In this document: positions 1-8,392 of the stretch, one piece after another | How the letters are laid out: each line of letters begins with the position of its first letter | How positions within the stretch are numbered: position 1 is the stretch's first letter | Origin: Candidatus Magasanikiibacteriota bacterium | GTDB lineage: Bacteria > Patescibacteria > ABY1 > Magasanikbacterales > 2-02-FULL-50-9b | Direction of reading: 5' to 3' | Length of the DNA stretch: 28,769 nucleotides | Assembly: GCA_903893485.1 (NCBI GenBank) | Contig: CAITMK010000013.1 | Coordinates: 1-28,769, forward strand | The notes under the pieces: generated by a model | The model's input: only the letters and a program-made list of their open reading frames with translations | The model's database searches: none | What the model was told of the DNA's origin: nothing | Made by a program: the position numbers and the translations under genes

Positions 1-3
1 AAA

Positions 4-1236
4 TTATTTTTTTGTTTTTTCAATTAAAATTTTTCCAAAAATTCCATCGTATCCTGAGATCAATTTTAATTTTTTATTTCGCATTTCAAAAAGTACATGA
101 GCAATTTCTTGGCTTGAATTCGCGGAAATTTTTTCTATTGGCGTATGCAATAACACCTCAAACTCACTCCCGCATGATGCAATCAAGGCATCATAAATTG
201 GTTTTATTTTTTTACTCGTCGGCCCCACATGCAACGCAAACGCAATCAGTTCGGCAAGTGGAATAATGTACGTATGTTGCTGCGCACTGTGGATAACTTC
301 GTCAAAATTTTTTCTGGTAGATAAATCTATGACGCGCGACAACACACCAACCGTTAAACTTTTTTTACACACCGGGCAAAGTCCGTGCAATTTTTTTGTT
401 TCCTGTGGTGTGCATGAAAAATTACATACGGCATGACCATCAATATGATATTTTCCTTCTTCCGGAAAAAATTCTATCGTCTGTTGCAACACACCAGATT
501 TTTTTTCTCGAATCGCGCACAAAATATCTGCATACGTATATGCCGATGTACAATCGATCGTAAAAATATTTGCTTCGCGTCCTAATTTTTCTAAACTATG
601 CGCATCAGAATTTGAAATGAGTAAAATTTCATCAAGCGCTTTTACCTGCGCATTCATAAGCGGATCCGATGACAATCCTGTTTCAATGGCGTGCACATAG
701 GGCGTTAAATCACCGAAACATTCCTCCAAAGAATCAAATCCCGATTTAGAGCCAAAGACGGAATACCATGGTGTCCATGCGTGCGCAGGAACTAATTCCA
801 TATCAGGCGAAATTTCTTGGCAAATACGAAGTAATTCAATGGACGATAATCCAATAATAGGCCGCCCATCAGATTTTAAATTGCATCCGCGCGATTCCAA
901 AACTAAAATAAATTTTTTTGCCGCCGCAAGCGATGGTGCAAAAATTAAATTATGCACGCGTCGAACTTTTCCACCTTGCGAATAAATACTCGAAATTTCT
1001 GTCACTAACAAAAATTTTGTTTTGCTTCGCGCGCCAGTCAACGCAAAAATTCCTGGTCGAATTTCTTCTAATTCTTCTTCGACATGTTTCATCCATGCAG
1101 GATGCGTAAAATCTGATGTCGCAACCAAATCAATTCCTTTAACTTCACACGCCGCGGCAATATTTGGCAACGTTAAATTTTTCGAGCAAGCGCGCGAAAA
1201 TTTAGAGTGAATATGAAAGTCGGCAATGAGTGGCAT
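4..1236 (-). CDS. Endonuclease Q-like PHP-domain nuclease
   Basis: A 410-residue protein with a PHP metallo-phosphoesterase fold. The metal-binding signature DFHIHS (D6, H8, H10) is followed by SDFTHP (D42, H45), a conserved Glu at 80, H152 and SNSDAH (D211, H213). A zinc-finger-like element lies at C271, C275, C287, C290. This PHP plus zinc-finger layout and the length fit the endonuclease Q family, which nicks DNA 5' of deaminated bases and abasic sites; these homologues are often mislabelled as UvrD helicases. The ATG at 1236 is chosen because TGTTAGGAT, an extended -10, lies 7 nt upstream and no ribosome binding site is present, so a leaderless or near-leaderless message is likely. The gene is AT-rich like the core set. 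It sits alone, downstream of the terminator of the glycosyltransferase unit. The family call is fairly secure; substrate specificity is inferred. Confidence 0.85.
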   Translation of the reverse strand: MPLIADFHIHSKFSRACSKNLTLPNIAAACEVKGIDLVATSDFTHPAWMKHVEEELEEIRPGIFALTGARSKTKFLLVTEISSIYSQGGKVRRVHNLIFAPSLAAAKKFILVLESRGCNLKSDGRPIIGLSSIELLRICQEISPDMELVPAHAWTPWYSVFGSKSGFDSLEECFGDLTPYVHAIETGLSSDPLMNAQVKALDEILLISNSDAHSLEKLGREANIFTIDCTSAYTYADILCAIREKKSGVLQQTIEFFPEEGKYHIDGHAVCNFSCTPQETKKLHGLCPVCKKSLTVGVLSRVIDLSTRKNFDEVIHSAQQHTYIIPLAELIAFALHVGPTSKKIKPIYDALIASCGSEFEVLLHTPIEKISANSSQEIAHVLFEMRNKKLKLISGYDGIFGKILIEKTKK

Positions 1237-1243
1237 ATGGCCT

Positions 1244-1252
1244 ATCCTAACA
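1244..1252 (-). promoter_or_regulatory. Extended -10 promoter of the endonuclease Q gene
   Basis: On the minus strand TGT precedes TAGGAT, 7 nt before the ATG at 1236. No convincing -35 is seen (TTTTTA at the right distance). Predicts a start of transcription at or next to the start codon. Confidence 0.45.
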
Positions 1253-1261
1253 TGCGACTAC

Positions 1262-1317
1262 AAAAATAAAAAGGCGGTACGATGTGAGAGGGTTATCTCA
1301 TCACACCATACCGCCTC
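1262..1317 (-). terminator. Intrinsic terminator of the glycosyltransferase unit
   Basis: Long hairpin with outer arms GGCGGTA (1309-1315) and TACCGCC (1273-1279), extended by a second imperfect arm of TGTGA type, followed on the minus strand by TTTTTATTTTTG. It ends the unit that starts at the promoter 2815-2843. The 155 bases between the last stop codon (1471) and this hairpin hold no convincing gene. Confidence 0.85.
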
Positions 1318-1470
1318 CATGTAAGCGCAGGTTGTGCGCTACACTTTGCTGACGTCACCGCCTCGCGCTACCCCAGATTCTCCAGCGGCAACGCACCCTT
1401 CTGCAAGCTACCCTCAGGCGCTTGCGGGGTCGGCGATGCCGGCAACAACCAACATCCCTCCGATGTTCTA

Positions 1471-1974
1471 TTAGGTCGCTTGGCATTCCCGTGTAACCAG
1501 ATCTTCCCCTGCCATGAAGCAGTAGCTCTCAGGACGCAGGGCCCAATCTGCCGCACGCGATTTCGCGGCCGCAAGCAGGTCTTCATCCGTCTCGAACGTC
1601 CTCGCCGTGAAAGCAACGACGCTGATCTCCGCATTGAGCAGCTGCGCACACGCATTGTGCCGCTTCATCCACGTTGCGTCGTCCTCACCCGGCTCTTTGA
1701 TGTTCGACTGGAAGCCGCACATCACGTAAAGCGGACGATCCTTCCGACGCATCAAGTCCTTTGCGAGCACGACGGAAGTCTGCTCCTTACCCCGAGTGAT
1801 AAGCACCAAGCAAATTTTGTCCTTCATGATCCCCTCCAGTTGATACGACACAGCTTCCTCAACAGTGCCGTCGCGCAGAACCGCATCCAGTGAATTTGCA
1901 TTCATCGAAGTTGGTTCCGCGCGGCGATACTTTTGAAAAATAGTCCACGAGAGATCCTGGCGATAGGCGCGCAT
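1471..1974 (-). CDS. Unrecognised GC-rich cassette protein, second gene after the glycosyltransferase
   Basis: Reads as 167 residues from the ATG at 1974. That start has a GAGAG ribosome binding site and lies 17 nt after the stop of the glycosyltransferase. The longer frame back to 2112 would overlap that gene. A later ATG at 1905 lacks a good site. No domain is recognised. The central part (KDKICLVLITRGKEQ, then LYVMCGF and ISVVAFTARTF) alternates hydrophobic strands with charged helices and could be an alpha/beta fold of Rossmann type, but this is a guess. No signal peptide or membrane segment. The base composition is markedly GC-richer than endonuclease Q next door. Co-transcription with the glycosyltransferase suggests a related job, perhaps modification or supply of a sugar acceptor, but nothing in the sequence proves it. 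Confidence 0.7.
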   Translation of the reverse strand: MRAYRQDLSWTIFQKYRRAEPTSMNANSLDAVLRDGTVEEAVSYQLEGIMKDKICLVLITRGKEQTSVVLAKDLMRRKDRPLYVMCGFQSNIKEPGEDDATWMKRHNACAQLLNAEISVVAFTARTFETDEDLLAAAKSRAADWALRPESYCFMAGEDLVTRECQAT

Positions 1975-1990
1975 TGATCTCTCGTGAGGT

Positions 1991-2776
1991 TTACGTGACA
2001 AAGCCACGAAGCAACGCGCCCCGCACCGTACGCGGACGCGTGAGTGCGTGCAGGCGACGGCGTGCAGCCTGATCCTCACTGAGCACATGCTGGTTGTAAA
2101 CATAGCTACCAACGGCTCCTGTTTCCCCGAACGTCGCGCCTTTCATCGCGATCTCAGGGAAAAACCTGACCCACTCATCTTCAGCAGTGTCCGCCACCAC
2201 CATGCCAAAACGCTGAAGCGCGGCCGTGGTAACGGCAAACGCCGCGCCATGTCTCGCGTACTCAACCCACTGCTTCACTAACACATCGGTCACCTCTTCG
2301 AATGTGTTTGGCGTTTTAGGGATCGAAAACACGAATGGCTCGCGAATACCACCCGGATGCGCATACGTCAGCGTGAGCGGCGAATACACATCAATGTTGC
2401 CGTCACACACACGAAACGCGCGTGCAATTGCATCGAGATGGATTGGCGTAAGCACGTCGTCGTCATCCAGGAAAGCAACGACATCGATGTCTCCGCGCCG
2501 CAGGATCTGCTCAAGCGCAAGCGCCCGCAGAAGTCCTGGGTTTCCCAGGTCCCCTTTATGACGCAAGAGTTCGAGTCCGATATCCAGGTGATAATTCCGT
2601 GGAAACCGGAGCCCGGATTTTGCCGCAGCATAGGCTTCATGCGCCGGCACCGCGTTATCACACACGACGTATGTTGCGTGGGGCCGTTGCTTCTGCAAAA
2701 GCAGTGAATGCAACGCCCGCCTCAATACGGTCACATCCCGCGTAGGCACAACGACCGCGATTCGACAGGTTTTCAT
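1991..2776 (-). CDS. Family 2 glycosyltransferase (GC-rich cassette)
   Basis: 261 residues. The GT-A nucleotide-binding start is KTCRIAVVVPTRDVTVLRRA, and the metal-binding motif is VVAFLDDDDVLTP, typical of GT2 enzymes that use a nucleotide-sugar donor and a divalent metal. The C-terminal half (MVVADTAEDEWVRFFPEIA) resembles the acceptor-side segment holding the ED catalytic pair. No membrane helices, so probably cytoplasmic or peripheral. Start choice: GAGGAG is 6 nt upstream of the ATG at 2776; the ATG at 2782 lies directly against GAGGAG and longer frames begin before the likely transcript start. It leads a two-gene unit with its own consensus promoter and terminator. Composition is much GC-richer than the second GT2 gene at 4563-5309, suggesting a different origin. 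Sugar specificity cannot be read. Confidence 0.85.
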   Translation of the reverse strand: MKTCRIAVVVPTRDVTVLRRALHSLLLQKQRPHATYVVCDNAVPAHEAYAAAKSGLRFPRNYHLDIGLELLRHKGDLGNPGLLRALALEQILRRGDIDVVAFLDDDDVLTPIHLDAIARAFRVCDGNIDVYSPLTLTYAHPGGIREPFVFSIPKTPNTFEEVTDVLVKQWVEYARHGAAFAVTTAALQRFGMVVADTAEDEWVRFFPEIAMKGATFGETGAVGSYVYNQHVLSEDQAARRRLHALTRPRTVRGALLRGFVT

Positions 2777-2814
2777 GAACATCTCCTCGCGCTCAAATGG
2801 TAGGCGCAATAGGT

Positions 2815-2843
2815 ACTATAGTGATTTTATCTAGTTTTGTCAA
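2815..2843 (-). promoter_or_regulatory. Consensus promoter of the glycosyltransferase cassette
   Basis: TTGACA (2838-2843), 17-nt spacer, TATAGT (2815-2820) on the minus strand, giving a leader of about 30 nt before the ATG at 2776. Upstream, 2850-2950 is a very AT-rich tract that could act as an UP element and in which no gene is seen. Confidence 0.88.
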
Positions 2844-2955
2844 TAGTTTTCTGCATCTTTTTGTATTTGTTATTTTTTTATTTTATTTTAGCCATTTTTT
2901 AGTACTATTTTTGTAGGTTTTTTTCTGCAATTTTTTGTAAATCATAGTTATCCAC

Positions 2956-2982
2956 AAAAAAACCTCCTTTCGGAGGTTTTTT
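2956..2982 (-). terminator. Terminator after the nucleotidyltransferase gene
   Basis: CCTCC-TTTC-GGAGG hairpin (2963-2976) flanked by A7 on one side and T6 on the other. It ends the TrmB/nucleotidyltransferase unit on the minus strand and would work in either direction. Confidence 0.88.
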
Positions 2983-3010
2983 AACACTGAACTTTTTGGC
3001 TATTTTTTCA

Positions 3011-3787
3011 TTATTCTGCAGCTAACAATTTTTCCATTCGCTCCAATTCTTCTTTTGTGTTCACTCCAAGCGCTGCCATCGGATCACCCTTAAATGACGC
3101 AATCTTCTCCCCTTCTTGAATTGCCATTTCAAGCATGTCAGTTAAGTAATATTCTTTTTGTGCGTTGTGATTTTCGAGCTTGGACAAATTTTCCCAAAGC
3201 CAATCCGCACGAAAACAAAAATATGCGGGATTTAATTCTTTGATTTCCAATTCTTCAGGTGTTGCATCCTTTTTTTCTACGATACGTGCAATATTTCCAT
3301 TTACATCGCGCACCACACGGCCATACGAATACACACCCGCGCGCCAATCTTCAAAATCTGGGAATTCTGCGGTCATCAATGTTAACGTGGCCTGATTTTT
3401 CAAATGGGTATCGATAAGTTCATTGATAACGCTTGCAGGCACATGGGGATGATCACCGTACAAAACAACCACATGATCGTATTTTGCGTCGGCAATAGTG
3501 CGTGCCTGCATTACCGCATGACCGGTGCCAAGCTGCGGCTCTTGCACCGCGTACTGATACGATGGGCCAAGCGCAGCTTTAACTTCATCACCCTTATAAC
3601 CAACAACAATAATTGGATTTGAATCTGCATGTACTGATTCAATACTGTGCAGCAAGTGCGAAATAAGCGGTTTGCCATATAAAGGCACCAAAACTTTTGG
3701 CACATCGCCCGCTTGCATACGCGTACCTCGTCCGCCTGCTAAAATAATGATCCCGATGCGCGCTGTTTGTGGATTGAAGTCTGTCAT
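3011..3787 (-). CDS. Nucleotidyltransferase, GlmU N-terminal-domain type
   Basis: 258 residues covering only a nucleotidyltransferase fold. The activation loop LAGGRGTRM (16-24) is followed by PK (K31), then QEPQLGTGHAV (82-92) for uridine/sugar binding and LYGDHPH with the metal-binding D112. The segment ELNPAYFCFRADWLWENLS and the following NAQKEYYLTD match the acetyl-sugar-binding part of GlmU. The expected reaction is UTP plus N-acetylglucosamine-1-phosphate to UDP-N-acetylglucosamine. The left-handed beta-helix acetyltransferase half of GlmU (about 200 residues) is absent. It follows the TrmB-type regulator by 9 nt, with no ribosome binding site, so the two are likely co-transcribed. The product would feed the epimerases and glycosyltransferases upstream. 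A different sugar phosphate cannot be excluded. Confidence 0.85.
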   Translation of the reverse strand: MTDFNPQTARIGIIILAGGRGTRMQAGDVPKVLVPLYGKPLISHLLHSIESVHADSNPIIVVGYKGDEVKAALGPSYQYAVQEPQLGTGHAVMQARTIADAKYDHVVVLYGDHPHVPASVINELIDTHLKNQATLTLMTAEFPDFEDWRAGVYSYGRVVRDVNGNIARIVEKKDATPEELEIKELNPAYFCFRADWLWENLSKLENHNAQKEYYLTDMLEMAIQEGEKIASFKGDPMAALGVNTKEELERMEKLLAAE

Positions 3788-3796
3788 AACAATCAG

Positions 3797-4531
3797 TTAC
3801 AAGCGGTCCCAGAGGGCGTTGAAAATTAATTTATGTGTTTCGTACATCGCCGGATTTTCAATGATTACGCCAACCATTTGGTGTGACGCATCCATTGCAA
3901 TATGCCCGATATGTCCGGCATATAACAATGTATACGTAGCTGCAGTTTCTGACTTTGTGAGCCATTTACGTTCGTCGAGTCCCTGTGTTGCACCGCCCGC
4001 GCCCATTGCAATGGCGCGCACATATATTTTTTTCTTTATGCGTTCGTCTGTAAATGTTGGATACGCCTTGGAGTAATGTCCGCGCACCGTTGAAGACGAA
4101 TAAACGTAATATAATTTTTCTTTTTGTTTTTCCATGGTGGAAAGCACGTCTGCAAGAAGTGATCTGATTCCACTTAATCCTTCAAAATATCGCACCACGG
4201 GTTTTTCGCCTCCTGGATTAAAAATTGATTGAAGTTCTGGAATAAAATTATGCAATTCATCTTCCAAATTGTGTAAGCGTTCCTGTTCTTGCTGCAACAC
4301 CTGTTCCAAACGCGCAGGATTTTCGGCGACAAAAAGCTGCGTTCCCTTTTTTGGAGCAAAACTTACGAGGCCACGTTTACGAAGTGATTTTAAAATATCG
4401 TAGCTGGTGCCACGATTCACTTTTGCAAGTTCGCTGACCGAGCGCACCGGTGCGCTTCCCAAAGACAAAAGCGCGGTATAAACCGCAATTTCCTTGTCAG
4501 AAAGCCCCAATTTGGTGAGCGTCGTAATCAT
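3797..4531 (-). CDS. TrmB-family transcriptional regulator
   Basis: 244 residues. The N-terminal 70 residues form a winged helix-turn-helix (LGLSDKEIAVYTALLSLG, then VRSVSELAKVNRGTSYDIL and LRKRGLVSF). A coiled-coil-like helix rich in Glu and Gln runs about 80-105. The rest is a phospholipase-D-like effector domain of the TrmB C-terminal type. Family members sense sugars or metabolites and control sugar genes. The gene lies between the polysaccharide block and the GlmU-type enzyme, so control of nucleotide-sugar supply is a reasonable inference. Its promoter is nearly perfect, lies inside the end of the GT2 gene, and gives a leader of only about 8 nt with no ribosome binding site. Confidence 0.85.
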   Translation of the reverse strand: MITTLTKLGLSDKEIAVYTALLSLGSAPVRSVSELAKVNRGTSYDILKSLRKRGLVSFAPKKGTQLFVAENPARLEQVLQQEQERLHNLEDELHNFIPELQSIFNPGGEKPVVRYFEGLSGIRSLLADVLSTMEKQKEKLYYVYSSSTVRGHYSKAYPTFTDERIKKKIYVRAIAMGAGGATQGLDERKWLTKSETAATYTLLYAGHIGHIAMDASHQMVGVIIENPAMYETHKLIFNALWDRL

Positions 4532-4545
4532 AAGGTGCGTGACTT

Positions 4546-4574
4546 ATTATAGGAAAAACCCCTTATTTAGTCAA
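4546..4574 (-). promoter_or_regulatory. Promoter of the TrmB/nucleotidyltransferase unit
   Basis: TTGACT (4569-4574), 17-nt spacer, TATAAT (4546-4551) on the minus strand. The -35 lies within the last codons of the GT2 gene. The leader before the ATG at 4531 would be about 8 nt. Confidence 0.85.
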
Positions 4575-5309
4575 TGGTTTGTAAGCTCCATCCTTGCGAA
4601 ATGTAAGCTGCTCAAACGTGGTTGGAGCAGCCGACGTGCGACGCCAGTATGCGAGTTGTTTAAGCCAACCAAAGACCGAAAGATTATGAGAATGTTGTGC
4701 CGAGAGCGCGCGATCATACACCACATGATACCCAAGCGCCATAAAATGCGCGGCCCATTCAGTATCCTCACCGCCGCCAGCATACGCTTCATTGAAATGA
4801 TGCTGATTCCACAAATCTTTGCGAATAACCGCATTGGTAAATCCTAATGTCCCATATTGCGCTTTTGATTCGACAAAAATACCTGGTCGCTTAAATACAT
4901 TTACAAGACGTCCACAACCTAAGAAAAAATGATCGGCGATTGTTGCATGCGGCAAAGGAAAAACCGGTCCATACACGCCCGCAAGTTTTTCATCATTAAA
5001 ATGTGGCGCTGCTGAAGCGAGCCAGTCTTTTCCCATTGGCAATGAGTGGGCCGAAAGCAGTACGAGATAGTTTTCTGTTTTTGCGGCAGCTGCAGCAATA
5101 TTTAATGAGTGTGGTAATGTAAATATAGCTGGTGCAATCTCAATAACGTGCGCACCATGAGCTCGTGCAATTTCAACAGTGTTGTCGGTGGATCCCGAGT
5201 CGACCACAATAACTTCAAAATCTCTTTCTGTTTGCATGGCCAAACGTTCAAATAAAACTGGCAACCACTTAGCTTCGTTACGAGTGCGAATAAGTATTGA
5301 ATATTTCAT
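4563..5309 (-). CDS. Family 2 glycosyltransferase (core polysaccharide operon)
   Basis: 248 residues. The GT-A start SILIRTRNEAKWLPVLFERL is followed by FEVIVVDSGSTDNTVEIAR, both typical of GT2. The usual DxD region is replaced by VLLSAHSLPM, with an SAH triplet where DAD or DDD is usual. The GGGEDTEWAAHFMALGY segment supplies the conserved ED pair of the acceptor domain. No membrane helices. The start codon overlaps the stop of the mutarotase gene (ATGA), showing translational coupling. It is the last gene of the run that begins with the UDP-glucuronate epimerase. The metal-site change is shared by some soluble GT2 enzymes, so activity is still likely. Donor and acceptor are unknown. Confidence 0.85.
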   Translation of the reverse strand: MKYSILIRTRNEAKWLPVLFERLAMQTERDFEVIVVDSGSTDNTVEIARAHGAHVIEIAPAIFTLPHSLNIAAAAAKTENYLVLLSAHSLPMGKDWLASAAPHFNDEKLAGVYGPVFPLPHATIADHFFLGCGRLVNVFKRPGIFVESKAQYGTLGFTNAVIRKDLWNQHHFNEAYAGGGEDTEWAAHFMALGYHVVYDRALSAQHSHNLSVFGWLKQLAYWRRTSAAPTTFEQLTFRKDGAYKPLTK

Positions 5310-6325
5310 ATGCGAGGAACAATTACGCCATCACGAGAAATTCTACCAACTCCCTTGAGGCCGCGAAAAAGTAGAAAGCGAAGACGTGTTGTGTGCGCTG
5401 CACCAGCCGCGACAATTGGTAATCCTGCAACTGCATCAATATTGTCAGCATGAGGATCCGGCATGCCTGTAAACGGTTGCAAGCCAAGTGCGTAAGCGCG
5501 GCCAAACCAAGGATACCCCGCACCGCCGCCATACATTTGCCACATCCAAATAGCGGGATGTATTGCGGGATCAAATAAATAGGCAATCCCAACTTTTTTT
5601 TCGCGATTCGTAATCGCCAGCCAACCATCTTCAAAATCTTTTAAAAATAACAGGTCCGCCGTTCCGCAGCTAGCTGGAGAAACTTCAGAAATATCTATTA
5701 ACTCGCCACTTTTATTTTTTATGAGTGGCCACACACCCGAAATATTTTGTTCAAATTGTCCAGTTAATACATTTTCTGGCAATGCAGAACTGATAATTTT
5801 TTTCGATGCAGAATCAATTTTACATGCGTCATTTAAAAAATTTCCGCCAAATACAATATGGTGGCCCCACAAAAGTGGAAGTGGCTCGGCGCCTTGATTC
5901 ACAGCTGTTTCATCGATTTCAACCATGCCCGTGCCTGTACGCAACGTAATTTTTTTTGTGAGCATGAATGGCGACTTTATTGTTTTTACGCGCAAGGTAA
6001 TTGAAACTTCATCACGATCTTGTGTAGTTGCAATTACATCCCATGCCAATGATTGCACTTCGCCATCCTGCGGCATTTGTGCGCCGCGATAATTAATCGC
6101 TGGCCCGCCAGTTGGAAAACATTCTTGCCACCCACCTTCATAGGTGGTTGCATCGCTGCACAACCCATTTGGTGATTCCCACAAAAATTCGGTGTCAGTT
6201 TTTTCGTCTCGAAGTGAAATAATATCGCTTCCTTTTTCTGGAAGTATCGTGAGCGAATATTCTCCGTTGGTAAGAGTGAGCGCTCGGAAATTTTTGATCC
6301 GATGCTCAATTATTTCACATGCCAT
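5306..6325 (-). CDS. Aldose 1-epimerase (mutarotase)-like protein
   Basis: 339 residues of the galactose mutarotase-like beta-sandwich class. Recognisable parts are LTILPEKGSDIISLRD near the N terminus, YEGGWQECFPTGGP, LPLLWGHHIVFGG (the paired His of the active-site region) and a C-terminal GLQPFTGMPDP. Family members interconvert alpha and beta anomers of hexoses or act on related sugar substrates. It lies 6 nt after galE and overlaps the next GT2 gene by 4 nt, so it belongs to the same operon. No ribosome binding site precedes the ATG. The exact sugar is not deducible, but the galE neighbour is consistent with galactose or a uronic-acid sugar. Confidence 0.8.
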   Translation of the reverse strand: MACEIIEHRIKNFRALTLTNGEYSLTILPEKGSDIISLRDEKTDTEFLWESPNGLCSDATTYEGGWQECFPTGGPAINYRGAQMPQDGEVQSLAWDVIATTQDRDEVSITLRVKTIKSPFMLTKKITLRTGTGMVEIDETAVNQGAEPLPLLWGHHIVFGGNFLNDACKIDSASKKIISSALPENVLTGQFEQNISGVWPLIKNKSGELIDISEVSPASCGTADLLFLKDFEDGWLAITNREKKVGIAYLFDPAIHPAIWMWQMYGGGAGYPWFGRAYALGLQPFTGMPDPHADNIDAVAGLPIVAAGAAHTTRLRFLLFRGLKGVGRISRDGVIVPRI

Positions 6326-6331
6326 ACGAAA

Positions 6332-7342
6332 TTAATTTTCAAAGCCACGTGGATTTTTTGTAATCCATGCGACCGAGCTTTCAGCGATATCTTTAAGACT
6401 GCGAGCTGCACGCCAACCAAGTTCGGCGTTTATGAGTGCTGGATCTGCCACCACAACCGCTACATCGCCCGCACGACGTGGGCCATATTGAGCGGGAATC
6501 ATGCGGCCTGACGCAGCTTCAAACGCCGTGATAATTTCTTTGACACTGCAGCCACGGCCTGTACCGACATTATATAATTTTACACCGGTATTTGCGGCCG
6601 TCCAATCGAGTGCTGCCAAATGCGCCAGTGCCAAATCGACCACATGAATATAATCGCGGATACAAGTACCATCGGGTGTAGAATAATCCGTACCATTGAT
6701 TGTAATTGCTGGACGAACGCCACGCAAAACTTCCATAATAATTGGTGCAATATTTGCGGGACTTTTTGGAAATTCGCCAATAAGCGCTGATGCGTGAGCG
6801 CCGACAGGATTAAAATAGCGAAGCAAAACAATTGACCACACCGGATTTTTTTCTGCACGCTCGCGCAATAATTCTTCGCATGCAATTTTTGTTTCACCGT
6901 ATGGATTCGTTGGCTTCAGTGCAAATGTTTCTGACAATAAATCGCTCTCTGCAGGTCCGTACACCGCCGCAGACGAAGAATAAACCAAACGTGTTACATT
7001 ATGACGCTCCATCACATTACACAGCGTGCGCGTTCCCTCAACGTTCACTGCATAATATTCATCGCGACAGTCGAATGATTCTGCCACTGCTTTGAGTGCA
7101 GCGAAATGAATCACCGCATCAATTTTTTCTACTACGAAAATTTCGTCTAACAATTTTTCATCGCGAATATCGCCTTCATAAAATTTTACTGGCACGCCAG
7201 AAATTTTTTCAATGCGTGGTAAAATTTCGCGCGAACTATTTACAAAATTATCGATACCAATAACCGTGTGCCCAGCGGCTTGCAGCTCAACAGTCGTATG
7301 CGATCCAATATATCCGGCAACACCAGTGACTAAAATTCGCAT
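6332..7342 (-). CDS. galE: UDP-glucose 4-epimerase
   Basis: 336 residues from the ATG at 7342. Extended short-chain dehydrogenase: NAD-binding GVAGYIG (7-13), D31 at the end of strand 2, SSSA (122-125) and the catalytic YGETK with Y148 and K152. The C-terminal half has the YNVGTGRGCSVKEI motif of GalE. It interconverts UDP-glucose and UDP-galactose (or their N-acetyl forms). A longer frame extends 121 codons into the upstream gene; it is rejected because MRILVTG is the family's normal start and lies 1 nt after the stop of the upstream epimerase. No ribosome binding site is seen, so translation probably follows from the upstream gene. Confidence 0.92.
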   Translation of the reverse strand: MRILVTGVAGYIGSHTTVELQAAGHTVIGIDNFVNSSREILPRIEKISGVPVKFYEGDIRDEKLLDEIFVVEKIDAVIHFAALKAVAESFDCRDEYYAVNVEGTRTLCNVMERHNVTRLVYSSSAAVYGPAESDLLSETFALKPTNPYGETKIACEELLRERAEKNPVWSIVLLRYFNPVGAHASALIGEFPKSPANIAPIIMEVLRGVRPAITINGTDYSTPDGTCIRDYIHVVDLALAHLAALDWTAANTGVKLYNVGTGRGCSVKEIITAFEAASGRMIPAQYGPRRAGDVAVVVADPALINAELGWRAARSLKDIAESSVAWITKNPRGFEN

Positions 7343-7343
7343 A

Positions 7344-8351
7344 TTATTTTTTATAAAAATCTTTGTACCATGCAACAAAACGACCAATACCATCTTGTAC
7401 AGAAATTTCTGGTTTATAACCAAGCTCGCGCTGCAAATCCGTGGTATCCGCGTGCGTCGCAGAAACATCACCAGGTTGCATTGGCATGTAATTAATAACA
7501 GCTTTTTTGCCAAGCGCTGCTTCGAGCGCTTCAATGAACACAGACAATTTAACCGGTGTACCACCACCCAAATTATAAATTTTAAATGGTGCGCTCGATG
7601 CGCTTGGATTTGGCACCTCTGGATTCCAAGATGGATTTTTTTGTGGGATTTGCATTGTCGATTCGATAACACCGGTGACAATATCGTCCACAAATGTCCA
7701 ATCACGAATCATTTCGCCATTATTGTAAACATCGATTGGTTCACCCGCCAAAATCTTTTCGGTAAATTTAAATAGCGCCATGTCTGGCCGGCCCCATGGT
7801 CCGTACACCGTAAAAAATCGCAAACCAGTAGTCGGCAAATTAAATAAATGACTATAGGTATGAGCCATTAATTCATTGGCTCGTTTAGTTGCTGCATACA
7901 ATGAAATTGGATGATCAACCGCATCGCTGGTAGCAAGTGGCATTTTGGTATTGCTTCCATACACACTGCTGCTGCTTGCATACACAAGGTGTTCAATCTT
8001 ATTTTGGCGGCACGCTTCTAAAATATTTTGAAAACCGACAATGTTGGAATCGATATACGCATCCGGATTTTCGATACTATAACGTACGCCCGCTTGAGCT
8101 GCTAAATGAATCACGCGATCAAAATGATGGCGCGCAAAAATTTTTGGCACGGCGGCGCGATCAGCAATATCAATTTTTTCAAAAACAAAATTAATATGAT
8201 GTGCAAGGCGATTAAGCCGTGCATGTTTTAATGAAACATCATAATATTCACTCAAATTATCAATACTAACAACTTCGTGACCTTCGTTTAATAATCTTTG
8301 AGCGACATGATAGCCGATAAAACCAGCTGCCCCGGTAACCAAAATTTTCAT
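7344..8351 (-). CDS. NAD-dependent epimerase, probable UDP-glucuronate 4-epimerase
   Basis: 335 residues, extended short-chain dehydrogenase. GAAGFIG (7-13) binds NAD; SSSSVYG leads to the active site, with YAATK (Y152, K156). The segment FFTVYGPWGRPDMALFKFT and the later DVYNNGEMIRDWTFVDDIV are characteristic of UDP-glucuronate 4-epimerases that make UDP-galacturonate for capsule or O-antigen. It is the first gene of a minus-strand run epimerase, galE, mutarotase, GT2, so the operon probably makes and transfers galactose-type sugars for a surface polysaccharide. A promoter stands just upstream and leaves a leader of about 6 nt with no ribosome binding site. Confidence 0.88.
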   Translation of the reverse strand: MKILVTGAAGFIGYHVAQRLLNEGHEVVSIDNLSEYYDVSLKHARLNRLAHHINFVFEKIDIADRAAVPKIFARHHFDRVIHLAAQAGVRYSIENPDAYIDSNIVGFQNILEACRQNKIEHLVYASSSSVYGSNTKMPLATSDAVDHPISLYAATKRANELMAHTYSHLFNLPTTGLRFFTVYGPWGRPDMALFKFTEKILAGEPIDVYNNGEMIRDWTFVDDIVTGVIESTMQIPQKNPSWNPEVPNPSASSAPFKIYNLGGGTPVKLSVFIEALEAALGKKAVINYMPMQPGDVSATHADTTDLQRELGYKPEISVQDGIGRFVAWYKDFYKK

Positions 8352-8363
8352 ATTTATACACGT

Positions 8364-8392
8364 ACCTTACCCAAAAAATGCGGGCGTGTCAA
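8364..8392 (-). promoter_or_regulatory. Promoter of the epimerase/glycosyltransferase operon
   Basis: TTGACA (8387-8392), 17-nt spacer, TAAGGT (8364-8369) on the minus strand, 12 nt before the ATG at 8351. The -35 overlaps the stop codon region of the EVE gene. Confidence 0.75.

Noticed and set aside
2844..2955. Possible small gene in the AT-rich stretch
   Set aside because: Only homopolymeric T/A runs, no start with a usable signal; best explained as upstream promoter DNA.
7343..7705. 121-codon N-terminal extension of GalE
   Set aside because: It lies within the coding region of the upstream epimerase in another frame; MRILVTG is the normal family start.
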